Of a DNA stretch of 64,000 bases, positions 9,302-24,516 are shown piece after piece. Origin of the DNA: Bemisia tabaci (Eukaryota; Arthropoda; Insecta; Hemiptera; Aleyrodidae); contig NC_092800.1 of NCBI RefSeq assembly GCF_918797505.1, positions 1,116,001 to 1,180,000 of the forward strand, in the 5' to 3' direction. Numbering within the stretch: position 1 is the stretch's first letter; every line of letters begins with the position of its first letter. Under the pieces are notes generated by a model that made no database searches, was not told the DNA's origin, and was given only the letters and a program-made list of their open reading frames with translations. The translations under genes and the position numbers were made by a program.

Positions 9302-12300
9302 TTAGTGGCGAGATTTCATATTGACTGGTTGTCGTGCTTTTTTGAATTTCTGAAAATTAAAATCAGGAGTCAATATAAATCACAAAGAATCAGCAGAAAA
9401 TTTTGAAACAGACTCTTTATGAGAGAAAGGAGTGCGAAGGTCTGAAAGTGTACCATTCTTTTGAAAAATATGCAGGCAGTTGATATTCAGGTATTCGATG
9501 GCCAGACTTTTCGTTCATCGTATTCCAATTAAATTCCCAGTGATAGCAGCTTAAAATTGTCTCTGAGTCGACAAAATTGTTTAAGAGTTCCCTCAAACCC
9601 CCGCGCATGCCGCCGCAAGCCCCTCTGTGAAGTTAGGAGAATTCCGCCAAACCTCCCTTGATTCGGTGACTTTCTACGGCTGCTACGTCCCCATTCAAAA
9701 AACTTTTTCAATGAACTCATCATCATTTCCTCATTTTAGAGTCCGACTGCTCGCAGTTCTTTGTAACATATAGTCCAAGCGCCTGGTAAGTCTACCTGGA
9801 ATTTTGGGTACACAGCGATTTTTTTGGGTTACTTTATGTTTTTTGGGTCGCTGAATCCGAATCTGAAGTTTCCTACCGCGTATCTGGTGAGCATTTTCCG
9901 CCATTTTGAAAAAATGGCCTAAAAAAGCCTTTTTTGCGGTTTTTTTTTATATAGCGGCTACGCATGAGAAAAAGTCCCGGATTTAGTTAATGCTTGGAAT
10001 AGCTGACAAAATTTGGAAGAAAATGGTATATAAATCTGCTAGGATTGCTCAAAAATTGAGGAACCTCGGATCTCGGAACTTTGGAACGTTTCGGAACTTG
10101 GCTGACCGCGGCGAGCCGGATCGCGCGTTGACGGGTGCGCCGCGAAAGCGTGAATGGGCGCGATGTTCACGATGCTGTATCTTCCTCAAATTTTAAGCAA
10201 ATGTAGCATATGTATACACCATTTTCTTCCAAATTAAGTCAGCTATTCGAAACATTAACTAAATCCGGGACTTTCTCTCATGCGTAGCCGCTATATAAAA
10301 AAAAACCGCAAAAAAGGCCTTTTTGGGCCATTTTTTCAAAATGGCGGAAAATGCTCACCAGATAAGCGGTAGGAAACTTCAGATTCGGATTCAGCGACCC
10401 AAAAAACATAAAGAAAGCCAAAAGAAGTTCTAGTCCAGTGGCGAGGCGTGAGTGATCGATTATCGATATTTAAAGCTGTAGTAAAGAATCGATTGTTGAG
10501 GTGTTTGTTGCGAACACCCTGTCTATCGATATTTTTCCATGGGTTTAAATTGGCAGATCAATCGATATGTCGGAAAGCACGCCACACCACTGTTCTAGTT
10601 AGCTTAGATCTTCGCTCCTCTAACGTATAAGGGCGTATCTCGATTTCTTCGCGAGCCCCATGGTCCATATAACTCCATACTTTCCAGCGGCCTGATCATT
10701 GAAATTCATAGACAAAGCTATAGACAAAGAAGACATAGGGAGTATGGAGCGATCCTATTGGTTGAAACGGGTGGTTCCTATAGACAAAGGGAGAAAATGA
10801 TAGACTAACTGTCGGGTCTCTCGTGGGTTGCCGTTAGTTAGTCGATTACCTACCTCCTTTGTCCATTGCAACCACCCGCTTCCACCATTAGGATCTCTCC
10901 ATATCTCTTTTGTCTCCTTTGTCAATGGCTTTGTCTATCAATTTCAATAATCGGCCCGCTGGGGTCATGTGGAGATAGAGATACGCTCTTATATCAGAGG
11001 AGCAACGACATGATCATGATACCACTCCACACTTCACGGTTGGGGGGTGTAAAAACGAATTTAGGTAGCTTGCTCACCTCTTTCAAGGATCCTGGTTGGG
11101 AGAATAGGTAATAGAAGAAATAAAGAGGTATCGCTGACATAGGCACCAAAGCCATAAACCATCCGATGACCATTGCCCAAGTTGGATAGATGTATGTGCG
11201 ATTGTATGTGAGAGGCAACGCCGAGAATACAGAAAACAAGAAGATCCCCTGAAATCATTGAGAGAGTCTATTAGTAGGACGTTCCGGTTGTCCAAAAAAT
11301 AATCAGGTTAAAATGACCACATTTTGCAGTAAGGAACTACAATTTGTGGCTTATTGTAGAAACGACAGATGTGATCAGTTTCTCTAAGCAGATACGTGCT
11401 TTTGCGGATGGGTCCAACGTCTGGGGACACTGCGACACTGGACTGGGGGCTCCGAAGAGATTCGTTTTTGTTCGGTTAAGCAACTAAACTAACTTCCCGG
11501 TAAGCGGTGAGTATCGCTGGGATTTGAAGGCACTCCAGGTCGCGCTTTGGTGTATTTTTACCAATGAAATCCTTCCGTGTGAATATAAATTTGTGTATAT
11601 TTTGACGAGTTAGCACGCATACTGCTTGCAAATTGCCTGCGACACATATGTACGTATCTGACGATTTTTGGTTTGTTTCATTCAAATGTAATGAAAATAA
11701 TACGCTGTAACCTCGATGATACTTCCACTTATTACTGAAACAAATTTCAAATGAACGGTGAAGAATGAGTTTCTATGAATTGAAATAAAAACGAGCCTAT
11801 AAACTATTAATCAACGGACTTGGAGTAGATGGTGGACCAAAATTTGAGCGGTATGTTTCAGATGTCCGCGGACTCAGTGTTTCAATTTGGTGTTTGTTCA
11901 TTTCATAATAATTAGTAAAGCTCTCTTTGAAAGCTCATTTTACAGCCGAAACATTTCAGTTGCCTCTCTTTTGTCCAGTTTCATCATGGTAAACACGAAG
12001 AACTAAGGCTTCGTTACCAAAGTCTCTTACTATGGAGCGAAAGAAAATAAATACAGAAACTGATTTCGATGTCTTAGGTGCGAAGCCACGTATCTCTATT
12101 TGTAATGGAGATAAATTTTTACTATTATTTCCAATATTTACTCTTCGATTTTATTTTTTCGAAGAATAGTGAGCCAACTTCATAGCTTAATATATGAAAG
12201 GGAGTCTGCAACGTCAGAAATAGTGATACGTGGTTTTGCACTTTGGCGATGGATTTACCATTGTAAGAGCAGGCGTGAACACGAGCCAACAAAGCTTGAA

Positions 12301-15300
12301 CCATGGTATAAGCCTGTAGCCGACCATTTCTTTGATATTCGCCAGGAAATTATCAACTCCGTAAAAGTAAGCCATGGCAACCGCCTCGAAAAAGCAAAAC
12401 CATAACAGCACCATGCCGCTTGCAGAGTAGTAATCAAATACTTGGAACACGTACATTCCTCCCTAAAAATCAAAATTGAGACATACCGTTCATATGGAAA
12501 CATGGTGATGAAGAAAAAAGAAAATCCAGCACATCTTATTTTAAAATTGAGGGACTTGGAGGACAAGCCTCTTTAAATGCAGTTTTTGCCATTTCAAGAA
12601 ATGTGTTTGAAGTTTCGAAATTGCATGGATCCTTATGGCGACTAAAAAGTCCAAACTGACTTTTTGACGCTTAAAAATTGGAATTTGAGAGCAAATTTTT
12701 CACAGAATGCATCACGACTTCTTTTGCTTAAAATCACTCGTATCTCAATTTTTCAAAAACTGAACTTATTTGCCTTGTCCTTGTCCTATTTTTCTCAAAA
12801 TACAATCAATTGTCATCTTAGCATGAAATACTTAAGGATCATTTAAAGACACATAAAGGAAAATCGTTCACAATTTCATGAATCCAATCTGCAGGATTTT
12901 CCTCTGTGAATTGAAATATAACAAAAAGAGAACAGTAACTCCCTACTAGAGATTTAAAATTTCCTAATTTCATTATTCCGACGTTTTCCACTATGTCGAT
13001 GAAGCTATCGACAGAAAAATCATCAGGCTGATAGAGCTACCATTTTAAGCACTGGATTAGCGAGAGCGTCAGGAACGGAGGTTTGACGGGTGCAAATTTT
13101 AAACTTGGAAAAAAAGTTCACCTTCTCCGAGGTAAGGGAAATCCCGCAGCGGGCTGATTGTTGAAATTGATAGACAAAGAAGACATGAGGAGTATATGAA
13201 GCGCTTCTATTGCTCAAAATGGGCGCGGTTTTCATAGACAAAGGGAGGAAATGATGGACGAACTGAAGGTTCTCTCGTAGGTTGCCGTTAGTCAGTCCAT
13301 TATCTATCACCTTTGTCCATTGCAACCGCCCGCTTCCACCAATCGGAACCCCTCATATCCTTTTCGTCTTTTTTGTCTATCGCTTTGTCTACCATTTTCA
13401 ATAATCAGCCCGCAGACCCCCTGATGAGATGCCTCTCTGGCTCCCCTCAGCTCCCAGTTCCGTCCATGCAGAGTGCTGCCGTTCTAAGGAAGAACGCCGT
13501 ATGAACATTCGAGAGTTGCCAAATTTCCTTCGTTAAAATGTTTATTTATGAGAAAAGTTATGAATATTTTTCCTTGAAATTGTCTATAACTTTAGGCGAA
13601 ATTGCGAGGAAAATTATCTGAAAAATTGGAAGAGAAATATTCGTAAGTCTACCAGGAAATTCGTGTGTTGTGAAAGGAAATTTGGCAACACCTGAGGGTT
13701 CATACGACGTTTTTCCTTAGCACGAATGAGTAGCCATTGAGTTGCGGGTTAGTTTACCTTAGTGACCATGGTAAGGCCGATGAGGAAGCTGACAAGACTG
13801 ACAAGGGCGATGAAGAGCTCTCGCCGCTTGCCCTTGCGGAGGAAGCCAGGGAAGAGGTCCACGACGGCCGTGACGAAGCCCTCGACCCCGACGAACTGCG
13901 AGTCGATCCCCATGAGGATGATCATGAAGAAGAAGAAAGCCGACCACACTGGGGCTCCCTGCATTTGGGTCACTGCCTTCGGGTAGGCGATGAACACCAG
14001 TCCCGGACCTGACTCAGCCACCTGCAAAATCCACTAGCCTTTGAAACACATTGTAGGGTAGGGATTCGATCGACATGAATCCATCGGGGAAAAAACGTGA
14101 ACCGACCGACGTGAACCAATCGACAAATGATTAAAAAACCGGTGTCCATTCAATCGACAACCTGTTTTCGGCCCATTAGTTTTTTCCCAGTAAACTTAGT
14201 GAGGATTGCTCAAATAAGAACTTTGTTATTTTTTCAATCGTTTTTGTTATCAAAACGACATTGGAAAATTTTCAAATCTGTTTATTATTTTTCCGGCCAA
14301 ACCTACATAACATCTTTTAACTGTCAGCACCCTACCCTTAAATCGGGCCGAACTATCTCTTGCGAGGTACACGAAACCTTCATGAGGTTGGTGACAGTCG
14401 GTTAAAATTTGGTATCTGTTTGCAGATTTTTTATCTCCACGAGACACACGAAAAACGACTCAATCGACATAAATCGATCGACAAAATTCAATCGACGTAC
14501 GGATTTGTAGATCGATTCACGAGTTTGTCGATCGATTCACAGGCCCACGGTTGTCAATCGAATCGGTGTCGATCAAATTAAGTCAAAGGAACAAGCCGTA
14601 AGGTGCCCTTACTTCAACTTCAACTCATCGCAACCATTCTAAGCTCCTTCATCTCGTTGAGTATGCAATTTGATCTCCTGGGAGTTATCATGGTTGCTCC
14701 AAGTCCAAGTGAACCTCTACGGCCACCGACCTTTTCGGGCAAGGAGAAAAAATTGGACGTATTTCTGCTAAACGGAGCTATGTGCGTTTAGGCATGAGCC
14801 TTGAGACCCATGAGAATGTATGCATAGCAGGGCTCACGTTATAATGCACATAGTTCAGTTTGGCATAAATACGTCCAATTGTCCGTCTTGAAATTCATGA
14901 GGAACTCTTGGTTTTATCATCACACGATTACAATACGAACAAATTCAGATGTCATCTATCACACTTTAGAGTCCCTTTATACCCAGAGTTAAGACAACTC
15001 GATTATCAGCTGACTGGCAGCCGGCCTTGGCTGGCCATGGAGGCCGAAACGAGTGCACCCAAACGAACGATATTGAGGGATAAGGATCAGGAATCCTGCG
15101 ATGTCTGTCACACAAAAACAACAACATCAACAAATTGATCAATTAAAAAGAAAATGAGATTGGTTTGTGAATAATTTCTTAATCTATTTTCATTTTGGAC
15201 CGATGGAAATAACAATTTACTCTTGATAAACCACAATTAGGTAATATTTTCATTATTCTTGTTCACATTCGAGGTACCGCCATCTTGGTGCACTCGTTTC

Positions 15301-18300
15301 GGCCTCCATGAGCGAGAACCAATCAGAATTGGATTTTTTTTTAGGCCACTTTCAGCCCAACCAAAAGTGAGTTGTCTTAACTCTGGGTATAAAGGGACTC
15401 TATCACACTTCACTGGCCAGTGATGTGATTTCGGGTCATCGGGGACTTTTAAGTTTGTTCGCAATTTGACCGTGTACGAGGGTCTTACAAGTATTCCCCC
15501 ACAATGCATTGCTGCAGTGGAGGTATTCTAGTTCCAAATTCCTTCAAATATGTTGATCAAAATATGCTGTGGTCACATTAACAATATTTCGGTCGATGTC
15601 TCAAGGTCACGCGGTGGATTAACCGACATTGACGTCACATTATACACCATTTCCGTCAATTTTTGGTGGCCCACGCAATATTTTGTACAATGACTACATG
15701 ACCTTGAGATAATGAGGAAAATATTGATGGTGTGACCACGGACCCTGGAATTTAGAATAACGTCACCCAAAAAAACGATGCTGAGGTTGGTCGGTTCAAA
15801 TGACAAACGTCTGATGACGTTTGAGTCGTCATGGAGCATGGATGGATTTACTAGTTTTTTTTTTCTTTTTCCGAAAACTAGGGATTTTTCCTTGACTAGG
15901 TTTGGTACTATGATGGATCTTCCCTTCGAATTTATAGGTTGGCAACGACTGAATTTTTCATGTGGAGAGGTTGGCAGCCCTTTCAAGCCCTACACGGCCT
16001 CCAAATAACGATTTTACTTATGAAAGTCTTCGAACCTAGGTGTACTCTGGTTTCACTTCAATGGGTCAAGTAAAGGTTGGCAACAACTACAATTCGGTTT
16101 CGAATATTTCGTGGAGAAAAGTTGGCTGCCCTTTCAGGCTCTAAGACCTCCAAGAGCAAACTCAATCGTGATAGGCTCCCAACCTCGGTGCTTTATTTTC
16201 ACTTCGATGTTTTTTTTTCAACGTATTTGATTGGTTTACGGTGATAGCCAACGTGACGTCACAGCTGAAAATGCTCCCGGGCTTTGTTTGCACCACGCCG
16301 TACGTTATAAATATAGGCACCAGGGGGTGGATCGGGCAGTCCCTGGCCAGGACTCGTTGGTAAAGGTGTTATGTGTTGCATGTGTGTTATATGTTTTATA
16401 TGTGTTATATGTGTTATATGTTATTTATGTGTTATATGTCATTTATGTGTTATATGTTTTTTATGTGTTATATGTTATTTATGTGTTATATGTTATTTAT
16501 GTGTTATATGTTTTTTATGTGTTATATGTTATTTATGTGTTATATGTTTTTTATGTGTTATATTTGTTATCTATGTGTTATATGTTTCTACTGATGCGTG
16601 TTGCGTATGTGTGTTGCGGGTTGCTTGTGTGTGTTGCGTGTTTCTTGTGTGTGTTGCGTGTTGCTCGTGTGTTACATGTTCCTTGCGTGTTACGTGTTGC
16701 TTGTGTGCTATATGTTGCTTTTATATGTTACGTGTTGCTCGTGTGTGTTATGTGTTGCTTATCGCATGCTAGTTCTAATTTTTTGTTCTTTTTTATTTTT
16801 TGAGGTTTCTTTTCTCTTTGTCTTTTAGCGATTTAACGCACTTCCCGGTGTTGGTTCCTCCTCTTTTTCTACTAACTTTTTTTTTTTTTTTTGCTTTCTA
16901 AAAGACAAAGAGCAAAGAAAACCAGTAATTACTTGTAGATTCGCGTTTTAAAGTAGAGTCCCCCAACCCCTCCCGCGTAGTAACATAATTTCAATTATGT
17001 TACTTTTTTCTTTTTTTCTTTGTCTTTTGAAGCGTGCCAGTAGGGCTCGCTCTTTTTCTTTTCATTCTTTTTCTTTGTCTCCCCTCCCCTAACAGAGAGT
17101 GGGTCTAGGAATTTTAAATATTCTAACGCCTCGTAAATTTATAACAGGGGGCGTACGATACCGTAGCTTTGGTTCGAAGGATGCAGTGGTGTTTCGGCAC
17201 TTCGTTCAGTCGGCCGGCGGCCATCGCTTTCCTATGACGGCTGAATCCATAACCAGGACCCGGTATGGTGCAAGTTAGAGGGCGGTAAAAGAAACCCTCG
17301 GCCCTTCTGGCGAAAAAAAAAAAAAAAAAAAAAAGATGGTCCATTTGTACGGGCGGGAGGATACGTAAAACTCCTTCATCCCTCTCTGTTTTTTCCGTAA
17401 TTAGTCATGAAGTGGATTGGTAGGCCTACGGGGGAAGCAACCACTATAAAAAAAGAAATAGTGTATTTTCCGAAGAAAATACACTAGCAACGCGCCACTG
17501 AACTTACCTCCTGAGAAATTAAGTGTTTATAAAAGTCGGTCTTTCCCTGGTAAAAATAATCTGATGGCTATCGCCAAAACACAGTGATGTCATGAGTTTT
17601 GACTAACATAAATTGTGTTTTGGTGATGGCCAACTGATTATCTTAACGAGGGTTTCTCTAAGGTGGTGTGGAAAGAGTTCCATTGATAAGAATCAAGTTT
17701 TCTCGTCGGTTTTTCCCAGTTCAAATTGATGAGTTAGCCGTCACCAAAACGAACATTAATTGAAGTCATATGTGTTTTGGTAACGGTTAAATCTTAATTT
17801 TGAAAAGGGGTTCTCTAAGGTGGTGTGGAAAGAGTTCTTCTGAGGATAAACCAGCAAATGGCAGGAAGTAATTGTAAGTCGCGAAATAGCTTTCTGAGAT
17901 ATTATGTAACACGTTACTTTCATTGAAGCGAAATAATAATATGGAAAACAGCTTTTTCTAGTTTCACACGCAGAAAATTCACTTGTCCTCAGTGTTTCAA
18001 AAAAAAAAAAAAAAAAAAAAAACAAGAAATTAGGAAGCACATTGAATTGAACGTCTTCATATTAAAAGGAACCATATCCATTCTGACATAATCCCTAAGA
18101 TCCATAAGAATGCATGCTTGGCAAGGCTTATGTCCCAACGGATGTAGTTTCTTTTGAGTCAAATGCGTCCAATTTTGGTTGAAGGAAGATTACTTTCGTT
18201 ATAGAGCGAAATTGCTCGCTTACAGACAATCAGCAGCGATATACAAATAGAGGGAACGCAATAACAACGATGATATAGCCCGAAATGTGACGAGGACAAA

Positions 18301-19955
18301 AAGCGCACAAAATGGGTAACCAAGGCTAAAAATTTGAATTTTATTGATCCTTTCTTACTCATTTTCTTTGATTTTTTATCCGTGTGACAGAAGAGGTTAA
18401 TGTCGTAGGTACTGATCTCCAGACTTACTGGCCAAACGTAAGTCCTGAAAAAACGCGTTTTCACGTCGGTCTCTCTTTCATAAAAAACCGTACTTCGCAT
18501 CTAATCCGGATCAGGGCGCATGATGGAGACTCAACTCTGCCGTGCTTAATAAAAGGTCTTATCATTATTTGTAATTTTCCGAATTTCAGCTGATAGAGCG
18601 AGAATTTTCTAGAAAACTTAAGAATATTTTTCTCTTCTAGGGATTCTCCTTGCTCTTGAACGAAATGTACTTGAAATTTTCAAAGAAATGTATTTATCGT
18701 ACGTATAAGTTGATCGGATAAAATTGTCTGGAAAGAAATACTTGTCTTGGGGGAATGAGGATACAGAAATCTCATGGCAAAATTCAAATTTATAAACGAC
18801 CTTCTTTATTAGCGCGGACGCACTGTATGACAGAAATGAATCAGTGAGAACAAAAACACACCAACTCTGTAGCTCGGAAATGTTCAATTTTCATTAAAGA
18901 CAGCCAATTTCCATAAAGGCATCTATTCCAGCTTGGACCTTTAAAGTGTCTTTAAGTGCTTGTCCTTCGGCATCAAAAAACTTTTTCTTGACCTAACTTC
19001 TTCACCTACTATGCAGTTTTGTGTGCGTCTTGATTATTTTCATTTTTCCGAGTTGGTGTGTTTGCGTTCTCACTGATTCAAATTTAGAAATAGAATTCCT
19101 GAAGTTTCCACCACTAACGTGTTCCACCACTTCCCGAACCGCCTAGGCTACGAATAAAATTGTATGGTGACCTCCGGAATAACCTCCTCAATTTTGTAGA
19201 TTAAACCCTCCGACACCTGAGCAGATTCTGGCCTCCGACACAAGATAGGGCGTATTTAAGTTGTATTTATTTATTTACCTTCGTATAAAACATGAATTTG
19301 TTATATGTTAACATGCATCATAATCAAAAGCCCAGACCCACAGTGTACTGTCGAAGGAGATCATGCGAGACCATGCCGAATACGAATTTTTCAAATCGAC
19401 CTCAGTTTTTTAATCATTTGTCGATCTGTTTACGAGGATCGATTCTTGTTGATCGGAACCATACCCTACTTGATGAATTGATATGAATGATTGAACTGCA
19501 AGAAGCCCATTAAACCAAGTGCCACAGATTGCAATAAATACATGGTAAAATTATTAATATTGCATCGGAGTGTTGTGTATGTTGCTATCTCCTGATTGAA
19601 GGAACACTTTAAATTGAAATTGCAATATAATTGAAATGAGTTACAGTTTTTTATTGCATTGTAAATTTTCTATCTTCTTGACACACAAAACTCACTTTGT
19701 GAAGTCATGAAATGTGCAAACGAAGCCTACCTAATCCATCCACAGTCATCTCTGCACCACTTACAGGAATGTATTATCAATATTTTCTTCATCGGATTAT
19801 TTTTTTTGGAGCAATCGGATTTATTCCTGTTGCCCTGATGAAGCCCTTGATAGGACAAACAGAATACCATCGGAGAAGCGGGAATTTTGGTTGTTTCAAT
19901 AATAAATTAAACCAGGAAAATATAATCAGGAAATTCTTGTGAATTTATATTTTTT

Positions 19956-19995
<40 letters not shown>

Positions 19996-22900
19996 GTGGT
20001 GGCGGTTCATATTTTCAAAGTTAAATATTCATCATATACTCATAAAAAATATAGTCAATTCTGATTCGTAACAAAAACCCACGCACACACTGCAAAAAAT
20101 CATTTTCATAGAGGGTAATATGAATTTAATCATCCCATAATTTCAAGATAAAATGGACGTATTTCTACCAAACAGACCTATGTGGAGTTGAGAAATATGG
20201 GGTGTGCTCGTTAGTTCTCTTTGCGTAAGAGTGAATGAGAATAATATAGCGCCAGTGACGTCAGCGGCAATGAGGAAGCGGGAGCGGAACGAGGGCGAAC
20301 GTCGTTGGGACGCTTTAACTCATGAGCCCTGTTCACAACGCTCTCTTGCCATGCCCGCGGCTCATGACTGCCGCATTCAGTTGGCACATAGGTCTGTTTG
20401 ATAGAATGTAAAATCCCGCTTTTCCAATTCTACAAAAGGAATCACGCCCACTTTTACATTGCTTCTTATGCAGCTTCAACGAGCACACCCCATATTTCTC
20501 ACCTCCACATAGGTCTGTTTGGTAGAAATACGTCCAAATGGTCTCAAGAAAACTTAAAAACACCGATTATTATCCACGTGGTTTTGATGAAAGTACCTGG
20601 ATTTTGGGGTAAGATTTACCGGCCCCTCTTTAACGAAAACAAATGTTAGGACTTAACCTCTGCGATTGGGACTCCATGCTGTTGAGCCATGAATCCGAGG
20701 ACGCTGAACACAGCAAATCCGGAGTACAAACTCGTTGCGCTGTTAGTTACGGCAATGAACAGGCAGTCTTTTATGAAGTCATTGTGGAATCGATTGTACG
20801 AGCCCAACGCAATCATGCAGCCCAGAGCTATAGCGTAGGAGAAGAAAATTTGAGTACCAGCGTCAATCCACACCTGAAACGGAGGAAGAAGAAGACAATT
20901 CATTCTCTTCTCAGTTTGTATTAAAATAAATGACAGATTTATCTATGTTGCAGCAATTGCCGTCATATTGCAACCTTTTCGTTCTGAAGAGAAAAACGTG
21001 AAAACTTCGAGATGTCGCAGGCAGTTAATCAAATCAGGCATTTTATCATATGCCTCGGTAGATAGTCAAATTTTGAAAATTTACGAAATTTTGTAAATTT
21101 ATGTCGAAGAGATCACGAGTTTTCAATATTTTGGCAAAAATAACGCAAATCTACGACCACCCTTGTTTCTTCTTCTTCAAATGCTCTTCATGCATGTAAG
21201 TGTTAAAATTGTAAAAAAAAATCTGTATTTTATGGCATGCTTCAAATTTAATCATAAATTATTTACGTTCAGGAACTAATACCTTTGTAAAATACCACCC
21301 ATAAAGCACATTTTTGAGGAAGATTCTTTCTTATATAAGCAATGAATTTTCTTGTATAAAATCAGCAAAAGAATCAGAATTTCAATATAAATAAGAATAT
21401 TGTATCATTTGCCTTGAAAAGTTCATTCGAGGGTTTTAAACTACGAAGTTTTTTTACCTTTATGATAGTTTCTTTTAGAATACTCCATGCAGAGAAAAAA
21501 TTCATAGGGGATCTGTTAGTAATGATAAAAGAATACACGAGTTTTCTACAAATCCAGTAGAAGATTCGTCTGTGCATTGTCATGACTAGGGAGAGGCATA
21601 AATTCGTATTCCCCATGAAATTTTAGTTAATTTTAATGAGAAACGCTGAAACTGTTTTTTTGAACTGTAGTTTTGATCTACAATGCTGAAAAAATAACAT
21701 TCATCTCCATATTTAGATTATTAAGACAAATTAATGTGTAAGAATGGTATGAAAATATTGCTACCTGGGCGTGAGTTAGCTTAGAAAAGTCGGGTTTTAA
21801 GTAAAATTCGATACCTTCCAGAGCACCGTCTAATGTCACTCCTCTTATAAGTAATGCTGTGAGCATGATATATGGAAAAATAGCTGAAATGTAAAAAAAT
21901 AAAAATAGGTCTGAATCTACTAAACTTTAATATACCCTGAGTTCGCTTAAAACATTCAGCATGCAATTGGGAATTCGGGATAAATGAATAAGTAGTAAAA
22001 AAGTATACTTCCGATACAAGTGATTTTGTTGAGACTAGGTACATTATCAGCTGTATCTTAATGTAGCTGTATCTTAGGTATTTTTTTACGTGAAAACTAA
22101 ATTCACCAACTGAGACTGAGTGATAACTGGACTACATTTTACAATTGGGAGCCACTATTTCTCGCCCAACTGTAAAAGCACCTATCTACATAGTGAAACT
22201 AATCGCACATACGTTGTTTTTGGAATGAGCCGAAAATAGGGATTCCTCATTGCAAAATGTGGTCCAACTATTCGAACATATAGCCGTCTGTTCACAAATT
22301 TGAAGGCGACTGTACGTTTTTCCGAAACTGAGCTTCGTACTGTTGACAACCTTAAGCGATTTACGTCAGTAAAACTAGAAGAAAAATCACGTCAGCTTGT
22401 GACGTTGCAACACCCCTGACACGGTTTATTTTAATCTAACAAAATCGGTCTTTAGTTGTAAAAACACGTAGGACTTTTTGAAAGGTACGTGAAAATATAC
22501 TTAAAAAATTGCATGCATGAATACAGTTTGTTTTCAACTCGGAGGATAAGGCGAGAGTATTTATTTTGACCTTTCTTATTCAAGGAACGTGATTTTCTAC
22601 TTTCATAGATCAATTGTGTCAGGATAAATGAACTAAATAAACTAAACCCACTTTGGGCACTTAATATCCCAACTCTATGTTTAACGTGACTCCTTCAAAC
22701 AGCTTCCGAAGTCTGAGCGATAACTATTCGAACACCGCCGTTTCGGGGTTGCCTATCCACAAAGTTGAAGGCGATTGTGCGGTCTGTCTAAAGATGAGTT
22801 CTTAACTTCTTACTCAGCTTTGGTCTAGTTTGCCCATGGTAGATAGTGGAGAAGTGGTTTAAAATCGTTGCATAATTCCGCTACTACAGCAACAACCCCT

Positions 22901-24476
22901 TTGCCAGGGCCCAGTCTTTGGAACCCCTGAGTGTGGAATATATGTCTATCGATGAAATTCCTCAGCCCACCGAGGCCCCCGACAGTGGAATTTATGTCTA
23001 TGGACGAAATGCTATGCCAAATGGACTATTTCTGCCAAACGGAACTATATATATTATGACGTGAGCCCTGTTATGCACATATTTTTACGGGTCTCAGTGC
23101 GCTCATGCCATAATGCACATAGTTTGGTTTGGCAGAAGTATACGTCCAAATATGTTATTTTATCATTTAACTAAATTTTATATGCATCGCCTATGCAATA
23201 TATTTGTATCTGTTTTAGTATTAATTTTAGCAGTTGAAAAGAGAACACACCTGTAAAGTAAACGACTTTGCCGGAGGTCTGAATCCCTTTCCAAACGCAG
23301 AAATAAATGGCTATCCATACTACAAATAAGGATAGGGCTAATTCCCATTGTATTCCGCCTACGTCATCAATGCCGGTGCTGAGGCCTAGTACTCTCCTCC
23401 TGGAAATGAAGAAAGTAGATCAGTTTCAGAAAATCGGCCCAGGAACAAATTTCTGGAAAAATCTGGAAAATGATGGATAAAAACTGCATAGGAACACTCT
23501 TGTAGAATATTGAATTGTTTGAGTCAATTTTGCAATTTTGGAATGAAGTTACGTTTTCATGCCATTTTGGCCAATTCATGATGCATTCTGTAAAATTTAG
23601 ATCCCCGATGAGCTAGAAATCGTAGAATTGAACATATTTCTACGAAATGGAACTATGCGCATGACGAAGTGAGCCCTGTTACGCACATATCCTTATGGGT
23701 CTCAGGGTTCATGTCTTAATGCACATAGTTCCGTTCGGCAGAAATACGTCCAATTGAGGAATTTCAGCTAGGGTGGGCCCGAAAATGGCCCTTATCAATA
23801 CCTCTCCATTCTAATATTAATACAAGAGGTGAAGCTTACTCCCAGTATTCGGTGACAGCGTCGACTGAGGCGCTAGTCCGAGAAGATTTGTTGTGGACAC
23901 CGGCGAGGAAGCAATGGCGCGTGTTCCACCAGTTGTCGCACGACGACCACGGGAGCTTGAGAGTGAACGAGTTGTAGAAAAAATGGGCCGCCCACGCCAA
24001 GATCACGATGTAGTAGATGTTGAGCAGGAAGCAGATTATTGTCGTCCCGTAGCCGATCCCTGTTCGATTCAAAATCAGCCTGGATCATTCCCAACATTAG
24101 AAAACTTTGGTTTCCTCTTCCAAAGGCAACTGAAAACCTCCGATTTCGAAACTCGATGCGTTTCAAACAGTAGTGAGGAGTGAATGATCGATTATTGATA
24201 TTTCCCCATTTGAAGCCATGGTAAAGAACCGGTTATTAAGGTGTTCGTTGTGAACACCCTGATTATCTATCCTTTTCCATAGGTTTAAATGGCAGATCAA
24301 TCGATACGTCGCAAAGCGCGCCTCGCTACTGTATTCAAAATGGTGAGGAAGTATGGAGAGGGGGGGGGGGGGGGGAGGTTGCATGCACTTTCAAAAATCG
24401 AGGAGTGAAATTCGGTGCCGAAGTCTATCTAGCGCCTAAAATCCGCAAGAGGTATTCACATGAAGTGAAATCAGTT

Positions 24477-24516
<40 letters not shown>

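Noticed and set aside
13737..14012. Plus-strand frames rich in Asp/Glu
   Set aside because: Antisense shadow of SLC6 exon 7, whose minus-strand reading has transporter motifs and splice sites.
16231..16803. 190-codon open frame on the plus strand
   Set aside because: It is the translation of an 18-bp minisatellite ([12 protein letters not shown] repeated). No start context or domain.
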